Assembly: GCA_038212015.1 (NCBI GenBank)
Contig: JBBQUY010000014.1
Coordinates: forward strand, 1 to 53,504
Length of the DNA: 53,504 nt
Direction of reading: 5' to 3'
Source: JAGQUL01 sp038212015
GTDB lineage: Bacteria; Actinomycetota; Thermoleophilia; Gaiellales; SKUG01
The notes under the pieces were generated by a model. It searched no databases, was not told where the DNA came from, and saw only the letters and a program-made list of their open reading frames with translations. Below, one piece after another: positions 1-7,932 of the stretch. A program made the position numbers and the translations under genes. Numbering within the stretch: the stretch's first letter is position 1; the number at the start of each line of letters is the position of its first letter.

Positions 1-1
1 T

Positions 2-1039
2 GCCATCATTGCCAGGCGCCGAAAGCGGACCCGTGATGCGTCCGGGAAGCCCAAGCTCCCCACAACATCGACGAAGCGATACATGCTAGCCGGACTGGCC
101 GTGTGCGCTCGTTGCGGCGAGCGAATGTATTGCCGAAGCGAAGGTCACGTCCGACAGGACAAGAGCGTCACTCGCTCGTACGTCTGCTACCACGTCCATC
201 TGCGCGATGGCCTCTGTGATGCCCCACAGGTCGATGCCGAAATCGTCGAGGCTGCCATCGTTCCTCATCTTGCGGAGTGGCTGAGCGACTTCGCCGGATA
301 CATGGAACAGGTCACGGCGGCGGCGACGATTGCATCGGCGGAAGTCACTCGCGACCTCAAGGCGGCCAGTTCAGAGCTTGCGAAGCTCGACAAGGCAGAG
401 ACGCGGCAACAGGACGCCTATGGAGACGCATTGGCGCACGAAAGGACCGACGAGGCTGCAGCCTTGCTCGCCGCGCTCACCCGGTTCCAAGCTCGCCGCG
501 CCGAACTTAAAGACACCGTCGACAAGCTCGAAGCGCACCGCGAGAGCGTTGCGGCTCAAGCCTCCCCAACCGACCACCTAATCACCTACTGGCAAGGAAT
601 GGTCGAAAACATTCGAGGTCGGGTGACCCGCGACACCGACACGGCAGACCTCAATGCCGAGTTCCGAGCCATTCTGGACCGAGTAGAACTCGAGCGCATC
701 ATTCCCAGTCGAGGCAAGAACGGAAAGCCGCTGGCGGAGAATCCAGGCTCCGTGGTCATCGCCCCGTTCACCAAGTCGCTACAGCCCCTTGACCGCATCG
801 ACACCCCGGCGCGTCGACACCCAGTCGCCTATCCCGACCCGACGGACCCAAGGATGCTGTCCGCAGGCAACCAGCCAACCCCTCAGACCGGAACGAGGCT
901 TCAGACCTACGGCACGCCTCACGCGCTCGGCGATGATGACAACGACGACCCAGAGCCGGAATCTCGGGGAACCTCTCTAGCAGCTCCTGCTTGCGAAACA
1001 CGCGCCGCGGATTGCGCGCGAGCGCCGCCAGCAGCATGA
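2..1039 (+). CDS. Large serine recombinase (integrase), C-terminal part, 5' end outside window
   Basis: The frame is open from the left window edge, so the catalytic resolvase domain lies outside. What is visible is the recombinase zinc-ribbon domain (CARCGERMYC, then YVCYHV and a CDAP motif, four cysteines) followed by a long charged coiled coil (about residues 85-190 after the first Met at 83) and a VELERIIP segment typical of the end of phage/ICE serine integrases. These enzymes join attP and attB for element integration. Base composition is less GC-rich than the neighbouring genes. The last 20 or so residues are encoded by sequence antisense to the adjacent response regulator, so the C-terminus appears chimeric, created by integration. 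Family assignment is firm; the element type (prophage or ICE) cannot be told from here. Confidence 0.88.
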   Translation, partial: AIIARRRKRTRDASGKPKLPTTSTKRYMLAGLAVCARCGERMYCRSEGHVRQDKSVTRSYVCYHVHLRDGLCDAPQVDAEIVEAAIVPHLAEWLSDFAGYMEQVTAAATIASAEVTRDLKAASSELAKLDKAETRQQDAYGDALAHERTDEAAALLAALTRFQARRAELKDTVDKLEAHRESVAAQASPTDHLITYWQGMVENIRGRVTRDTDTADLNAEFRAILDRVELERIIPSRGKNGKPLAENPGSVVIAPFTKSLQPLDRIDTPARRHPVAYPDPTDPRMLSAGNQPTPQTGTRLQTYGTPHALGDDDNDDPEPESRGTSLAAPACETRAADCARAPPAA

Positions 1040-1541
1040 ACTCCTTCGCCGACAGCGTCACGGCCGTGCCCCCGACGAACACCTCGCGAGTGGACAGGTC
1101 GATGTTGATGCCCGCGACCTGCAGCACGTCGCGGCCCATCTGGATCCGTGTGCGGCGCAGCAGCGCGTGCATGCGCGCGACGAGCTCCGGATAGTGGAAC
1201 GGCTTTGGCACGAAATCATCAGCGCCGCGCTGGAAGCCCCGCACGCGGTCGACCTCCTCGGCGCGGGCCGTGAGCATGATCACGGGAACGTCGGGGTCGA
1301 AGCGGACCTGGAGGGGGTCGGCGTCGCGGATCTCGCGGCACAGGTCGAAGCCCGTCGCGTCGGGCAGGCCGACGTCGAGCAGGATCAGGTCGGGACGGAA
1401 CGCACCGAGCTTGGAGCGTGCGTGGGCGGCGCTCGGCGCGGCGTGGACGATGAAGTCGTCCGTCGCGAGGTTCTCGGTCAGGAAGCTGAGGATGTGGGGC
1501 TCGTCGTCGACGACGAGGATGACGGGGCTGTGCTCGGACAC
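768..1541 (-). pseudogene. OmpR-family response regulator, truncated in its DNA-binding domain
   Basis: Starts with GTG at 1541 preceded by GGAGGT. Residues 1-125 are a complete receiver domain: acidic pair at 11-12, phosphoacceptor D56 in LLDVGLP, and the Lys of the PKPF motif. Residues 140-190 are the first half of a winged-helix trans_reg_C domain (LTLSAKEFMLLAALARNP-like, then VFRKQELL). After about residue 190 (position 972) the expected VWG...RTLD-H-LR-K recognition-helix part is missing, and the remaining 67 codons to the stop at 768 are antisense to the integrase. No continuation was found in the other minus-strand frames. It is therefore probably interrupted by the element. A truncated receiver-plus-half-HTH protein may still be made but should not bind DNA as usual. 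Confidence 0.8.
960..985. other. Probable attachment-site junction (attL/attR) of the integrated element
   Basis: On the minus strand the response regulator reads normally up to its KQELLE segment and then loses all winged-helix homology, while on the plus strand the integrase frame enters from the other side. The switch falls at about 970-985. The codons at the junction (CTA, AGG) are uncommon in this genome. The short size and lack of a tRNA are normal for serine-integrase sites. The exact crossover cannot be fixed without the other element end. Confidence 0.6.
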
Positions 1542-1833
1542 GCGTGACGACCTCCGGTGCAGGGTTCAGATGACCTCTGCGCACAGGATGCATGGCGATC
1601 ACGCTCGCGATCAAATAGCACGTTGATCGTTTTGCAAGCACATTGCGTGCTTTTCACGTTTCGAAGATAGCTGCAGAACACATGTGTACAAGGAGCCCAC
1701 ACGCAGGCATTTCCGCCTCCTTCCAACCCGCCCCGAGGCGCGGTTCGCACGCACGAAGGTCGTCACACAATCGTTTGCAAGTCGCGCGAGTTGCGTGACG
1801 AGCGCTCGACCAGGGGTCGAGGGATCGCGGCGG
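1542..1833. promoter_or_regulatory. AT-richer intergenic region upstream of the truncated regulator
   Basis: This stretch is clearly AT-richer than its surroundings, mostly at 1600-1690, and presumably carries the promoter of the minus-strand regulator. A small hairpin AAGCAC/GTGCTT lies at 1636-1652 and is followed on the plus strand by TTTT. I could not assign confident -10/-35 boxes. Confidence 0.35.
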
Positions 1834-2268
1834 TCAGTTCGGCGAGATCTGGAGCTTGTCGCCCACCCGGATGTTGAAGAACGCGGCCTTGCCGGGCGGC
1901 AGCTCGAGCACCGAATGCGCGTGCTTGCCGCCGCGCGCCATGCGCCAGGGCTTGAGGTCCTCGCACACGCGCACGACCTGCAGGTGCTCGTCGATGAAGA
2001 TCGCGTCGATCGAGAAGCGCATGAAGAACATGTGGATCGACGTGCAGGGCGAGATCCACAGCCCCTCGCTCGGCGCCAGGCCCCCGCGCCCGAGCAGCCC
2101 GCGCATGCGCGTCCACATGGTGTCGGCGCGCCACAGCTGCGGGGTCACGACCTCGCCATGCAGCGCCACGCGGAAGGTCGAACCGTCACGCTCGTTCGCG
2201 AAGGCTCCCTCGGTGGAGTCATGTCGTGGAGTCTGGTCCAAGCGGCGGCTGGCAATCGGCGTCTGCAT
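1834..2268 (-). CDS. DUF192 family protein
   Basis: 144 residues with the DUF192 signature: TMWTRMRGLLGR near the middle, then GLWISPCTSIHMFFMRFSID and a conserved LELPPG ... F-N-I-R-V-GD end. The start ATG at 2268 was chosen because it follows AGGA with about 6 nt spacing; the frame runs open further upstream to 2472 without family similarity. DUF192 proteins are small beta-rich proteins, often exported or linked to membranes in other bacteria, whose biochemical role is not settled. No signal peptide is evident here. Single-gene unit, divergent from the coiled-coil gene at 2451. Confidence 0.82.
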   Translation of the reverse strand: MQTPIASRRLDQTPRHDSTEGAFANERDGSTFRVALHGEVVTPQLWRADTMWTRMRGLLGRGGLAPSEGLWISPCTSIHMFFMRFSIDAIFIDEHLQVVRVCEDLKPWRMARGGKHAHSVLELPPGKAAFFNIRVGDKLQISPN

Positions 2269-2450
2269 GGGGATCCTGCCCTGGTACGTGCTGGTGCGAA
2301 CATGTGCCGAAACCTGTCGACACGTGCTGAGCGACACCGGGACGAGGCGATGCCTGTTCAGGTCCGTGTGCAGGTCTTGTGAAGGTTTGCGAACGCGGTG
2401 GCTGGGCCACAACCATCGGGTAACGAGCGAACCGACCGGAAGCGTGCAAC

Positions 2451-4205
2451 ATGGCTGACGAACAAACGCCACAGTCCGACCTGATCGACGATGCGATCAG
2501 GCAGGCTGAGCGGCAGCTCGAGGCGAAGCTGGAAGCCCTGCGCATGAGCGCGCTGGGCGAGCCCACGCCCTCGAACGCAGCCCCCGCCGACGATGTCGCG
2601 GTGCTGCGCCCGACCGGTGGTTCCGTGCCGCGCGCGAGCGAGCCCGCACAGCCGGCGCCCGCGCCCACCCCCACGCATGCGAGCGAGACGGCGTGGACGT
2701 CGCCGGAAGCGCCTGCGGACGTGCCGGATGCGTTCCCGTCCTCATGGCAGGAAGCAGAAGGCGACGACCTGACGTTCGCGCCGGCCGACTCGAGCGTGAC
2801 GCTCGGCGGCAACGAGCTGTACGTGCCGGAGACCGAACATCCGCTCGACGAAGAGCCCGAGGCTGACGAGCCGGCGGGCGACGCCGACGAGGATGGCTCG
2901 ACGCCGCTCGGTCGACTTGCCGCGTCGGTGACGGGCCTCACCCCGGTCTGGGACGACGAGGACGAGCCGTCGGTGGCGCCGCCGCGCCCGACGACGTCGC
3001 GCTCCTTCGAAGCACCCTCGGTCGAGGACCGACCGGAGCCGGTGCACGCCAGCTGGACCGGTCCGGGCGAGCGCGCGCCGCGCCGCGATGCGACGCCCGC
3101 ACCGCGGGTGACGTCGCTGCCGAGCGAGGACGAGATGCAGTTCTGGGCGCACACGCGCACCGCGCTGCGCAACCTGCAGCAGGTCACCGACGGGATGGCG
3201 TCGCAGCTGACGGGCAGCATCTCGAGCGAAGTGGCGCGCATCGTTCACGAAGAGGTGCAGCCCACCGACCAGGCCGTGCGCACGGTCCAGCAGCAGCTCC
3301 AGCAGGGCCTGCCGCGCATGGCCGAGCACATCGAAGCGGTCATCGAGCAGTCGATGACGGGCTCGACCAACGCGCTGCGCCAGGTGCGCGACGAGATCCC
3401 GACACAGCTCGATCGCGTCGCGCGCGAACAGCACGCGACGCTGCGCGGCGAGCTCGACCGCCAGAGCACGAACCTGCACTCGGCAGTCCAGGGCGACGTC
3501 GCGCAGCTCGAGCAGTCGGTCGCGTCGAACGTGACGCGGATGGCGCAGGGCACGACCGAGGCGATCGGCCGTGTCGAGCGCGACGTGGACGTGCTCGGCG
3601 AGACCGTCGTGCGCTTCGAGCGTGGCGTGCACTCGGAGTTCGATCGGGTCGAGGCGCAGCTGCGCACGGCGATCGAGCGTGTCGAGCACAGCCTGCGCGA
3701 GGAGCTCGTCGAGCCCTCCGAGACGGTCAAGAAGCTTGACGAGGAACTGCCTGCGCGCTTCGGTCGCGTCGAGCGAACGCTCGTCGACCTGCTGCAGTCC
3801 ACGCAGCGCGAGCTTGCGGGCGTTCTGACGAGCCTGGTCGATGCCAATCGCGCGTCGCTCGATCGCATCGCGGCGCTCGGCTCGACGCTGGACGAGGATC
3901 GCGCTCGCCGCACCGAGGACGTCGAGGTCGTCGTCGACACGGTCACCACCGGCTGGGAGGGACTTGCGGGTGCGATGCGCGCGCTGTTCGACCAGGCCGA
4001 GGAGAACTCGCGTCGCATCGCCGGGATCGAGCAGCGCCTCACGCAGATCCGCGATCTGGAGGGCGCGGTCGAGGGCACGCTCGACGAGTTCCGCCGCCAC
4101 ATGAAGGATCTGAAGCCGTCGCCGATCGTGGTGACCGTCTCGCACGACGAAGCCGAAGTGCGCAACGTGTCGCGTGGTGGCTGGACGCCGCAGGACGGGC
4201 ACTGA
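2451..4205 (+). CDS. Hypothetical acidic coiled-coil protein
   Basis: 584 residues, no recognised family. Residues 1-30 form a short charged helix; about 30-210 are disordered, rich in Pro, Ala, Glu and Asp; about 220-550 are almost continuous amphipathic helix with many E/Q/R heptads (repeated VERxV, VxRVE, LRxxIxRVE patterns), resembling methyl-accepting or structural coiled-coil rods without membrane segments. The C-terminal 25 residues (SPIVVTVSHDEAEVRN) look like a short beta-rich tail. Codon use is normal for the window. The start is the first ATG; the ribosome site is weak. It is followed by a strong hairpin at 4272-4303, so it is probably monocistronic. A cytoskeletal or scaffold role is only a guess. 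Confidence 0.7.
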   Translation: MADEQTPQSDLIDDAIRQAERQLEAKLEALRMSALGEPTPSNAAPADDVAVLRPTGGSVPRASEPAQPAPAPTPTHASETAWTSPEAPADVPDAFPSSWQEAEGDDLTFAPADSSVTLGGNELYVPETEHPLDEEPEADEPAGDADEDGSTPLGRLAASVTGLTPVWDDEDEPSVAPPRPTTSRSFEAPSVEDRPEPVHASWTGPGERAPRRDATPAPRVTSLPSEDEMQFWAHTRTALRNLQQVTDGMASQLTGSISSEVARIVHEEVQPTDQAVRTVQQQLQQGLPRMAEHIEAVIEQSMTGSTNALRQVRDEIPTQLDRVAREQHATLRGELDRQSTNLHSAVQGDVAQLEQSVASNVTRMAQGTTEAIGRVERDVDVLGETVVRFERGVHSEFDRVEAQLRTAIERVEHSLREELVEPSETVKKLDEELPARFGRVERTLVDLLQSTQRELAGVLTSLVDANRASLDRIAALGSTLDEDRARRTEDVEVVVDTVTTGWEGLAGAMRALFDQAEENSRRIAGIEQRLTQIRDLEGAVEGTLDEFRRHMKDLKPSPIVVTVSHDEAEVRNVSRGGWTPQDGH

Positions 4206-4271
4206 CACTGCCGGAAGGAGCTCGGGGTCGCTCGTCGAATCCAGAGCTACCACCGAACCCATTCCCACCCG

Positions 4272-4303
4272 CGGAGGGGGAGCCCAAGCCGGCTCCCCCT
4301 CCG
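4272..4303 (+). terminator. Strong hairpin terminator after the coiled-coil gene
   Basis: A perfect 12-13 bp stem (GGAGGGGGAGCC with GGCTCCCCCTCC, plus a closing C-G pair) with a 6-nt loop starts about 66 nt after the stop at 4205. There is no long U tract, which is common for terminators in high-GC actinobacteria. Confidence 0.75.
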
Positions 4304-4405
4304 TGTCTTCCGGGTCGGCTACTTCGGTGGTCGGCCGCTACGCGACCGCCCGCGAAGCTCCTCGCTCGGCAGCGATCGAGCAAGCTCGTCGCTGCTCTCG
4401 CTTCG

Positions 4406-4630
4406 TCACTTCGTGGCGCCGATCGCTTCCTGCAGTCGCTTGGCGACCGCGCCGCCGAGCTTGTCGCCATGGCCCCCCATGCCGCCGCCGATCGCGACGA
4501 GCAGCACGGCAACCGCGACCGCCAGCCCGACGTACTCGACGGTCGACTGTCCGCGTTCTCGAACGCGCGCGAGGCGCCGCGGCTCGGGGGTGGTGGGTGC
4601 GAGGGAGTGTGGAACCGGGGTGGTGCGCAT
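4406..4630 (-). CDS. Flp/Fap-type pilin-like small protein
   Basis: 74 residues. The ATG at 4630 follows an excellent GGAGGT; upstream in-frame starts lack one. The protein has a basic N-terminus ending in RERGQST, then VEYVGLAVAVAVLLVAIGGG, the class of Flp pilin/TadE-like N-terminal helix with the conserved Gly before cleavage and Glu (about residue 32) and Tyr after it. A prepilin peptidase would cut after the Gly. The short C-terminal tail is typical of Flp-type subunits or pseudopilins. No tad/rcp assembly genes are visible in the window, so this is an orphan subunit locus. Confidence 0.7.
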   Translation of the reverse strand: MRTTPVPHSLAPTTPEPRRLARVRERGQSTVEYVGLAVAVAVLLVAIGGGMGGHGDKLGGAVAKRLQEAIGATK

Positions 4631-4812
4631 CGGGTGACCTCCAGTGGTCGTCGTTGGGTGCACCGCAATGCTCTGCCTCCGCGTGTCACGAGATGCGCGC
4701 GCATCGTCACGAGTTCGTGCCGATCGACGCACGACTTCGTCACGGAGCGATCCGCACGGGCGCGCGCGATAGGGTGCGCGCGACCACCTCGCCGATCGAC
4801 ACGGAGCACGAC

Positions 4813-5721
4813 ATGACCGCCACCGCCCCCGCAGCCGATTCCCTCGCCGGACACCCAGACGTGTCGGGCGTGCCGCCGCTCAAGCGCGTCGCGGTGATCG
4901 GCTTCGGCACGATGGGCTCGGGCATCGCGCAGGTGTGCGCCCAGGCCGGTCTGGCCGTGCACGTGGTCGAGCCGAGCGAGGCGGTCATCGAGCGCGACAT
5001 GGCCGGCATCACGCGCCAGCTCGACCGTGCCGTCGAAAAGGGCAGGCTCGAGCAGGCCGATCGTGATGCGACGCTCGCGCGCATCGATCCGTCCACCGAC
5101 GTGTCCCACGCTTTCGACACCGAGCTCGTGATCGAGGCGATTCCCGAGCGGCTCGAGCTCAAGCTCGACCTGTTCCGGACGCTCGACGCATCGATGTCAC
5201 CCGACGCGGTGCTCGCGACCAACACGAGCGCGCTGTCGGTCACGGAGATCGCCGCCGCGACCGAGCATCCCAACCGCGTCTGCGGCCTGCACTGGTTCAA
5301 CCCGGCGCCCGTGCTGCCGCTCGTGGAAGTCGTGCGCGCCGAACGCACCGACGACGCAACGCTCGCCCGCGCCTACGCATTCGTGCAGCAGGTCGGCAAG
5401 CACCCGGTCGTGTGCCGCGACACGCCCGGCTTCATCGTCAACCGGATCCTGCTGCCGATCATGAGCGACGTCGTCAACCTCTGGGACCAGGGTCTCGCGA
5501 GCGCGCAGGACATCGACGACGCGTGCCGCATGGGCATGAACTGGCCGATCGGACCGCTCGCGCTGTGCGACCTCGTCGGCCTCGACGTAGCCGTGCATGC
5601 GTCCGACGCGCTCTACGAGAGCACGCGCGAGCCCAAGCACGCCGCGGCCCCCGCGATGGTGCGGATGGTCAAGGCAGGCAAGCTGGGCCGCAAGAGCGGC
5701 GAAGGGTTCTATACCTACTAG
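4813..5721 (+). CDS. 3-hydroxybutyryl-CoA dehydrogenase
   Basis: 302 residues, the normal size of the stand-alone enzyme (Hbd/FadB2 type). It oxidises (S)-3-hydroxyacyl-CoA to 3-oxoacyl-CoA with NAD(P)+, in beta-oxidation or butanoate metabolism. Residues 25-40 hold the Rossmann dinucleotide site (VIGFGTMGSGIAQ); NTSALSVTEIA, the catalytic His in GLHWFNPAPVLPLVEVV and its Glu partner, and the C-terminal dimer domain (DTPGFIVNRIL, GPLALCDLVGLD, GRKSGEGFYTY) are all intact. ATG at 4813 is preceded by GGAG. The 3' end overlaps the convergent marR-like gene by 4 nt. Confidence 0.93.
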   Translation: MTATAPAADSLAGHPDVSGVPPLKRVAVIGFGTMGSGIAQVCAQAGLAVHVVEPSEAVIERDMAGITRQLDRAVEKGRLEQADRDATLARIDPSTDVSHAFDTELVIEAIPERLELKLDLFRTLDASMSPDAVLATNTSALSVTEIAAATEHPNRVCGLHWFNPAPVLPLVEVVRAERTDDATLARAYAFVQQVGKHPVVCRDTPGFIVNRILLPIMSDVVNLWDQGLASAQDIDDACRMGMNWPIGPLALCDLVGLDVAVHASDALYESTREPKHAAAPAMVRMVKAGKLGRKSGEGFYTY

Positions 5722-6230
5722 AGGTCGACGCGCGGCAGCTCTTCGTCTGCGCGCGTGCGCAGTCGCTCGGCATGCCGATGCGACACGTCGCGGATCGCGT
5801 CGTTCCAGCGCACCACAGCCTGGATCTGCTCGGGCGAGAACTGCGTCTCGACCTCGCGGAGATCTTCGATCCAGAGGCCGACCATCGAGTCGATGAGGCT
5901 CTCGGGACGCTTGGTGAGCGACAGCACCGTGCGGCGACGATCGTGCGCATCAGGTGTTCGCTGGACGTATTCGAGTGCCTCGAGACGGTCCGTGAGTGCC
6001 GTCACCGCTGCTCGCGAGAGCGGGATGCGCGAGCCGAGGTCGCTCATGGTCATGGGACCGTGTTCCCACAGGTGCGCGAGCGCGAGTCGCTCGTGGGCGT
6101 TGATCGTCAATCCGCGCAGCCACTGTGCAACGAGCCCTGACATGGCGACGCCCATGCGGCTCGTCGCGGCGACGACCTGCGAGGGCGTTGCGAGGCGAGC
6201 TGCGCCGCCAGGCAGCGTGTGGTTCGACAT
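5718..6230 (-). CDS. MarR family transcriptional regulator (copy 1)
   Basis: 170 residues. The winged helix-turn-helix occupies about residues 45-110: NAHERLALAHLWEHGPMTMSDLG, recognition-helix segment IPLSRAAVTALTDRLE, and wing with DAHDRRRTVLSLT, a textbook MarR DxRxxxL/V pattern. Flanking helices would form the dimer interface. It is the furthest downstream of three similar genes on the same strand, separated from the next by 172 nt, and its stop overlaps the end of the dehydrogenase gene. Ligand and targets are unknown. Confidence 0.9.
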   Translation of the reverse strand: MSNHTLPGGAARLATPSQVVAATSRMGVAMSGLVAQWLRGLTINAHERLALAHLWEHGPMTMSDLGSRIPLSRAAVTALTDRLEALEYVQRTPDAHDRRRTVLSLTKRPESLIDSMVGLWIEDLREVETQFSPEQIQAVVRWNDAIRDVSHRHAERLRTRADEELPRVDL

Positions 6231-6402
6231 GGTGCTGGTACCCCCCGGTACGGTTCTGCGGCCCGCTGCTGATCGCGGAGGGCCATCGCGCAGGTTAGCA
6301 AATCCTCACTCTTCAACGAAAGTGACGATACCCACGTGTGCTGCGCCCCACACGTGATCGTTCGACGAGTGCCCGATAGGGCCGCTGGTCGGCGACCGGG
6401 CA

Positions 6403-7005
6403 CTACCACCAGCTGGGCGGAGTCTCCCGATCGCGACGGGCACCAGACTGCCGCGCGCCGCCTCCGAGCTGGTCGAGCTCCTCGCGCGACATCTCGCGCA
6501 GTTCGGCCGCTTCCTCGCGTGCGAAGCCGCGAAGGTCGGCGAGCACGTCCACGACAGCGTTCCACGTGGCGGGATCGAGCGAGCGAACGTACTCCTCGAC
6601 CCGATGGTTCCAGTGCCCGTTGATGCGTGCGAATTCCTGCTCGACGCGCTCGGTGACCTCGAGCAGGATGCGCCTGCGATCGGTCGGGTCGGGGACGCGA
6701 TTGACGTAGCCCAGGCGTTCGAGGCGATCGGTGAGCGTCGTGACCGCGGCACGCGACAGCGGGATTCGACGACCGAGTTCGGTCATCGTCATGCGTCCGA
6801 ACTCCCACAACGTGGAGACGGCCTGCATCTCGTGGGCATTGATGCCCCACCCGCGGCGTAACTGCGCCGTGAGTGCTTCCGTGGTGCTGGTGCAGCGCTG
6901 CAGGAACCTCGGCGCGTGCTCGACATCGCGACCAAGTTCTCGAACGTCCCGACGCATGAGCGCCACGACGTCCGACCATTGCTTTTTCTCGTGTGCGGCC
7001 GTCAT
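6403..7005 (-). CDS. MarR family transcriptional regulator (copy 2)
   Basis: 200 residues with the same central winged helix as its neighbours (NAHEMQAVSTLWEFGRMTMTELG, IPLSRAAVTTLTDRLERLGY, DPTDRRRILLEV). The N-terminus (about 45 residues) and the acidic C-terminal extension ending in PPSWW are longer than usual. The ATG at 7005 follows GGGAAGG. It begins 12 nt after the stop of copy 3, so the two are very likely one transcript. Function beyond DNA binding cannot be inferred. Confidence 0.9.
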   Translation of the reverse strand: MTAAHEKKQWSDVVALMRRDVRELGRDVEHAPRFLQRCTSTTEALTAQLRRGWGINAHEMQAVSTLWEFGRMTMTELGRRIPLSRAAVTTLTDRLERLGYVNRVPDPTDRRRILLEVTERVEQEFARINGHWNHRVEEYVRSLDPATWNAVVDVLADLRGFAREEAAELREMSREELDQLGGGARQSGARRDRETPPSWW

Positions 7006-7017
7006 CGTCCGCCTTCC

Positions 7018-7557
7018 CTACGCCTGGCCCGCGGCCAGCGCCTGGATCTCTTCGTCGGCCATGGCTCGCAGCCGCGATGCGTGCCGCTCGTGCAGCGCGC
7101 GCATTGACTGGAGGAACTTGTGGATGACGTCCCACTCCTCGTCCGCGAGCGTGTGAAGCACCTCGGACAGGTCGGCGCCCCACGGCTCGATGACGGGAAC
7201 CATCCGCTCCGTGGCAGCTGGCATGAGTTCGACGACGGTGCGGCGGCGATCGGACGCGTCCGAGCCGCGGCGCACGAGGCCGTAGTCCTCCATGCGGTCG
7301 ACGAGCGTCGTGACCGCGGCGCGCGACAGCGGGATCCACGATCCCAGGTCCGTCATCGTGAGCGGACCGTGTGACCACAGCGCCGCGAGCGCGAGTCGCT
7401 CATGGGCGTTGAGATCGAATGCACGACGCATCTGCGCCGTGAATCCGTCGAAGGCCGTTCCTGCGCGGAAGATCACGTCCGCGACTGCGGCAACGTCCTC
7501 CCTGGATGGCGCGGCAGCCCCATAGCTGGCCGCGGTTGACTCCATGGATGCGGTCAT
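7018..7557 (-). CDS. MarR family transcriptional regulator (copy 3, first in the run)
   Basis: 179 residues. Winged helix at about residues 50-115 (NAHERLALAALWSHGPLTMTDLG, WIPLSRAAVTTLVDRMEDYGL, DASDRRRTVVEL). The recognition-helix core PLSRAAVT is identical to the other two copies, so all three may read related operators. The ribosome site upstream of 7557 is modest (AGGAGC). The gene is divergent from the zinc-ribbon operon across a 375-nt intergenic region, where its operator probably lies. Confidence 0.9.
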   Translation of the reverse strand: MTASMESTAASYGAAAPSREDVAAVADVIFRAGTAFDGFTAQMRRAFDLNAHERLALAALWSHGPLTMTDLGSWIPLSRAAVTTLVDRMEDYGLVRRGSDASDRRRTVVELMPAATERMVPVIEPWGADLSEVLHTLADEEWDVIHKFLQSMRALHERHASRLRAMADEEIQALAAGQA

Positions 7558-7932
7558 GCGTGCTCCTTTTCCCCCACCGAAGTCGCTGCCAGGATCACGG
7601 ATTGCGACCGTCGAGCGTGAACGGCCATGAAAATCGTTGCGCCCACAACTGGCGGACGCGTTGGCAACATATCAGAACTTCGTAGGGGCACTTTCGTACG
7701 TACGTTCCAACGCGCAGGATGGATGTCACACACCTTCGACGACGGTTGCGAATTTCCTCGAAATTCGTGGTGAAACGGTGGATCGCGCTCATGCGCGGGC
7801 CGTCAAAAGCCCATGTACGGTCAAGCCGTGAACCGATGCTGCCGCTATGGTGAACGATCATGACCTGCGCGATGTGTCGGCATCGCAGGCAGGTGGGTAG
7901 GAGATCCTCGTCGAAATTCGGCGCACCGCTGC
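7558..7932. promoter_or_regulatory. Divergent intergenic region with an SOS-box-like palindrome
   Basis: This 375-nt gap separates the MarR run from the zinc-ribbon operon and contains no convincing gene. At 7695-7708 the sequence CGTACGTACGTTCC matches the Gram-positive SOS box pattern CGAACRNRYGTTYC at all but one position and includes a CGTACGTACG palindrome. The region around 7740-7780 is AT-richer. It could hold operators for the MarR proteins or LexA; nothing decides between them. Confidence 0.35.

Noticed and set aside
2742..4268. 508-codon open frame antisense to the coiled-coil gene
   Set aside because: It mirrors the third-position GC of the sense gene, has Arg/Leu/His-rich composition and no domain; the sense gene has its own terminator.
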